Of a DNA stretch of 64,000 bases, positions 62,328 through 64,000 are shown one piece after another. The position numbers and the translations under genes are program-made. The stretch is from Chryseobacterium sp. Leaf405. Lineage in GTDB: Bacteria > Bacteroidota > Bacteroidia > Flavobacteriales > Weeksellaceae. The stretch spans positions 1,004,702 through 1,068,701 of the forward strand of contig NZ_LMQN01000015.1 in the NCBI RefSeq assembly GCF_001425355.1, read 5' to 3'. Under the pieces are notes generated by a model. It saw only the letters and a list, made by a program, of their open reading frames with translations, did not search any database and was not told where the DNA came from. Position 1 is the first letter of the stretch. Each line of letters opens with the position of its first letter.

Positions 62328-63005
62328 TTATGAAACTTCCCATTTATATCCAGTTCCGTACACCGTTCTTAAATAATGTTCGCAACCCGAATCATAAAGT
62401 TTCTTTTTGAGATTTTTAACGTGCGCATATACAAAATCATGATTGTCGAGCATATCTGCAAAATCGCCGGATAAATGTTCTGCCAACGTACTTTTAGAAA
62501 TAACTTTATTTTTATTTCCAATGAAATAAATGAGCAGATCAAATTCTTTTTTAGTCAAGGTAATCATTTGATTATTAATGCTTACGGTTTTTGCCAACAA
62601 ATCAATCTGAAGTTCATTCTGAGTGATAATATTTGAATTATTGAATTGTTTCCGTCGAATAATCGAATAAATCCTTGCCATCAGTTCAGAAAGATGAAAG
62701 GGCTTGGTAAGATAATCATCTGCCCCCATTTGCAGTCCTTTTATTTTATCGTCCAATGCATTTTTGGCAGAAACAATGATCACTCCGTCCTGCTTGTTTT
62801 GATTTTTTAATTCTTCTAAAATTTTAAATCCGTTTCCATCCGGAAGCATGATGTCCAAGATGATACAGGCGTAATCAAAGATTTCTATTTTGTGCATTGC
62901 TTCCTGAAATGTCGCGGCAAATTCACACAAATAATTTTCTTCCGAAAGATATTCTGCAATACTTTTGGATAATTCTGTTTCGTCTTCAATGATTAACACT
63001 TTCAT
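62328..63005 (-). CDS. OmpR/PhoB-family response regulator
   Basis: 225 residues. The receiver has EDETELS (acidic pocket), ILDIMLPDGNGF with the phosphoacceptor Asp near residue 52, and a Lys in LTKPFHLSEL. A winged-helix DNA-binding domain follows (LTKKEFDLLIYFIGNKNKV, FVYAHVKNLKKKL, RTVYGTGYKWEV). First gene of the RR-HK-LtaS operon. Confidence 0.93.
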   Translation of the reverse strand: MKVLIIEDETELSKSIAEYLSEENYLCEFAATFQEAMHKIEIFDYACIILDIMLPDGNGFKILEELKNQNKQDGVIIVSAKNALDDKIKGLQMGADDYLTKPFHLSELMARIYSIIRRKQFNNSNIITQNELQIDLLAKTVSINNQMITLTKKEFDLLIYFIGNKNKVISKSTLAEHLSGDFADMLDNHDFVYAHVKNLKKKLYDSGCEHYLRTVYGTGYKWEVS

Positions 63006-63075
63006 ACGGCGAATGTATTGATGAATTTTGAAGAAATTTTGAAGAAAAAATTAAAAATTAAACCAAAATATGCTA

Positions 63076-63450
63076 TTATTTAGGTTCCCACAACTCAATT
63101 TTATTTCCTTCCGAATCAAGAATATGAATAAATTTTCCGAAATCATACACGGCAATTTCGTCAAGAATTTCTACCCCTTCTTTCTTTAATTCTTCTACCA
63201 AAGCTTCAAGATCTGCAACCGTATAATTGATCATAAATTCTCTGGTTGATGGTTCAAAATAATTGGTTGTTTCCGGTGAAGGGCTCCACGTCAAAGAGCC
63301 TTTTGGGTTAGATTCTGCAACTTCTTTCCAGTCGAAAGTAGCACCATAATCATTAACGTTAATTCCAAGATGGGTTTTATACCATTCTTTCAATGCTTTC
63401 GGATCTTTACATTTAAAGAATATTCCTCCGATACCTGTTACTTTTTTCAT
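63076..63450 (-). CDS. VOC (glyoxalase/bleomycin-resistance fold) protein
   Basis: 124 residues with the two beta-alpha-beta-beta-beta halves of the VOC fold: GIGGIFFKCKDPKALKEWY and later VADLEALVEELKKEGVEIL, ending GKFIHILDSEGNKIELWEP. Metal ligands are not clear from sequence. Substrate unknown. It lies between the OmpR-type regulator gene and uvrB on the same strand. Confidence 0.85.
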   Translation of the reverse strand: MKKVTGIGGIFFKCKDPKALKEWYKTHLGINVNDYGATFDWKEVAESNPKGSLTWSPSPETTNYFEPSTREFMINYTVADLEALVEELKKEGVEILDEIAVYDFGKFIHILDSEGNKIELWEPK

Positions 63451-63480
63451 TGTACTGATGTGATTTATTGAGATTAAAAT

Positions 63481-64000
63481 TTATTCTTTTAAAGCAACGA
63501 TTTCATCTCTCAATTTTGCGGCTTTAATGAAATCGAGATTTTTTGCGGCAGCTTCCATTTCTTTCTGCTTTTGCTGAATTACTTTTTCGATGTCTTCGCT
63601 GGTGTAACTTGCCTTTGTTTCTGCAACTTTCTGAAGAATTTCCTTTTGCGTATATTTTTCATCAGGGAAATCTTTGCTTCTTCCGACCAGATTTTCTGAT
63701 ATTTTTTTATTTAAAGCCACAGGAACTTTTCCGTGCTCTTCGTTGTACTGCATCTGTTTTGCACGGCGATATTCTGTTTCATTGATGGTTGACTGCATAG
63801 ATTTTGTCATCTTATCGGCGTATAATATTGCTTTTCCGTTGAGGTTTCTTGCAGCACGGCCAACCGTCTGAATCATTGATCTTCTGCTTCTTAGCATTCC
63901 TTCTTTATCGGCATCAAGAATCGCAACTAATGAAACTTCAGGTAAATCCAACCCTTCTCTCAACAAGTTTACTCCAATTAATACATCAAAAAGACCGATA
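63481..64000 (-). CDS. uvrB: UvrB, excinuclease ABC subunit B, C-terminal part (truncated by window edge)
   Basis: 173 residues of the C-terminus are visible; the frame is open to base 64000. The helicase motif [19 protein letters not shown] and [16 protein letters not shown] follow the family, as does the C-terminal UVR domain ([19 protein letters not shown], binds UvrC). It nicks DNA around bulky lesions together with UvrA and UvrC. Confidence 0.95.
   Translation of the reverse strand, partial: IGLFDVLIGVNLLREGLDLPEVSLVAILDADKEGMLRSRRSMIQTVGRAARNLNGKAILYADKMTKSMQSTINETEYRRAKQMQYNEEHGKVPVALNKKISENLVGRSKDFPDEKYTQKEILQKVAETKASYTSEDIEKVIQQKQKEMEAAAKNLDFIKAAKLRDEIVALKE

Overview
The window looks like chromosomal DNA of a flavobacterium, most likely Chryseobacterium or a close relative in Weeksellaceae. 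It is AT-rich, has TAnnTTTG-type -7 promoter boxes, lacks clear Shine-Dalgarno sites, and carries SusC/SusD, TonB-dependent receptors and a GG-leader 'bacteriocin-like' peptide. Recognised genes are nearly all ordinary core genes. I see no phage, insertion sequence, rRNA, tRNA or CRISPR array.

Layout: 1-9.6 kb is the division and cell-wall (dcw) cluster on the minus strand, in the order mraZ, rsmH, ftsL-like, ftsI, murE, mraY, murD, ftsW, then an open small ORF at the window edge. MraZ-type TGGGA repeats lie just upstream of mraZ. 9.8-11.7 kb holds a plus-strand hydrolase, engB and a GNAT gene. 11.7-21.2 kb is the most unusual part. It has a nine-gene minus-strand operon (small Cys-rich protein, YegP, PD-(D/E)XK-like protein, DUF6232-like, PBCV-basic-adaptor-like, small membrane protein, TerB-like, four-TM coiled-coil protein, degenerate VWA lipoprotein). 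Next to it are a TPR histidine kinase / NarL-type response regulator pair, a tiny Gly/Pro-rich ORF, and a membrane-anchored HTH-like protein. Three inverted repeats (TACGG-N4-CCGTA), each exactly 36.5 bp from the end of a -7 box, tie the operon, the response regulator gene and the HTH-membrane gene into one apparent regulon.

21.3-29.4 kb holds a secreted phosphoesterase, a secreted Ca2+-dependent PI-PLC-like enzyme and a SusC/SusD pair, possibly a phospholipid or phosphate scavenging locus. 29.5-31.3 kb has msrA and a ROK kinase. 31.4-38.2 kb is a duplicated TonB-receptor/PepSY iron-uptake cassette. 38.3-50.7 kb mixes secA, a DUF2795 protein, a nucleotide-sugar epimerase, DUF2797, an AsmA-like protein, a radical SAM protein, the GG-leader peptide and a 2OG-Fe(II) oxygenase. 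50.8-54.0 kb is chorismate use (menD, pabC-like, pabB). 54.0-57.0 kb is a plus-strand membrane-protein run ending in DUF3820. 57.0-63.5 kb is minus strand: TSUP permease, PAP2 phosphatase, an LtaS-like sulfatase in operon with an OmpR/HK pair, and a VOC protein. The window ends inside uvrB.

All functions are from reading protein motifs; no database search was run.
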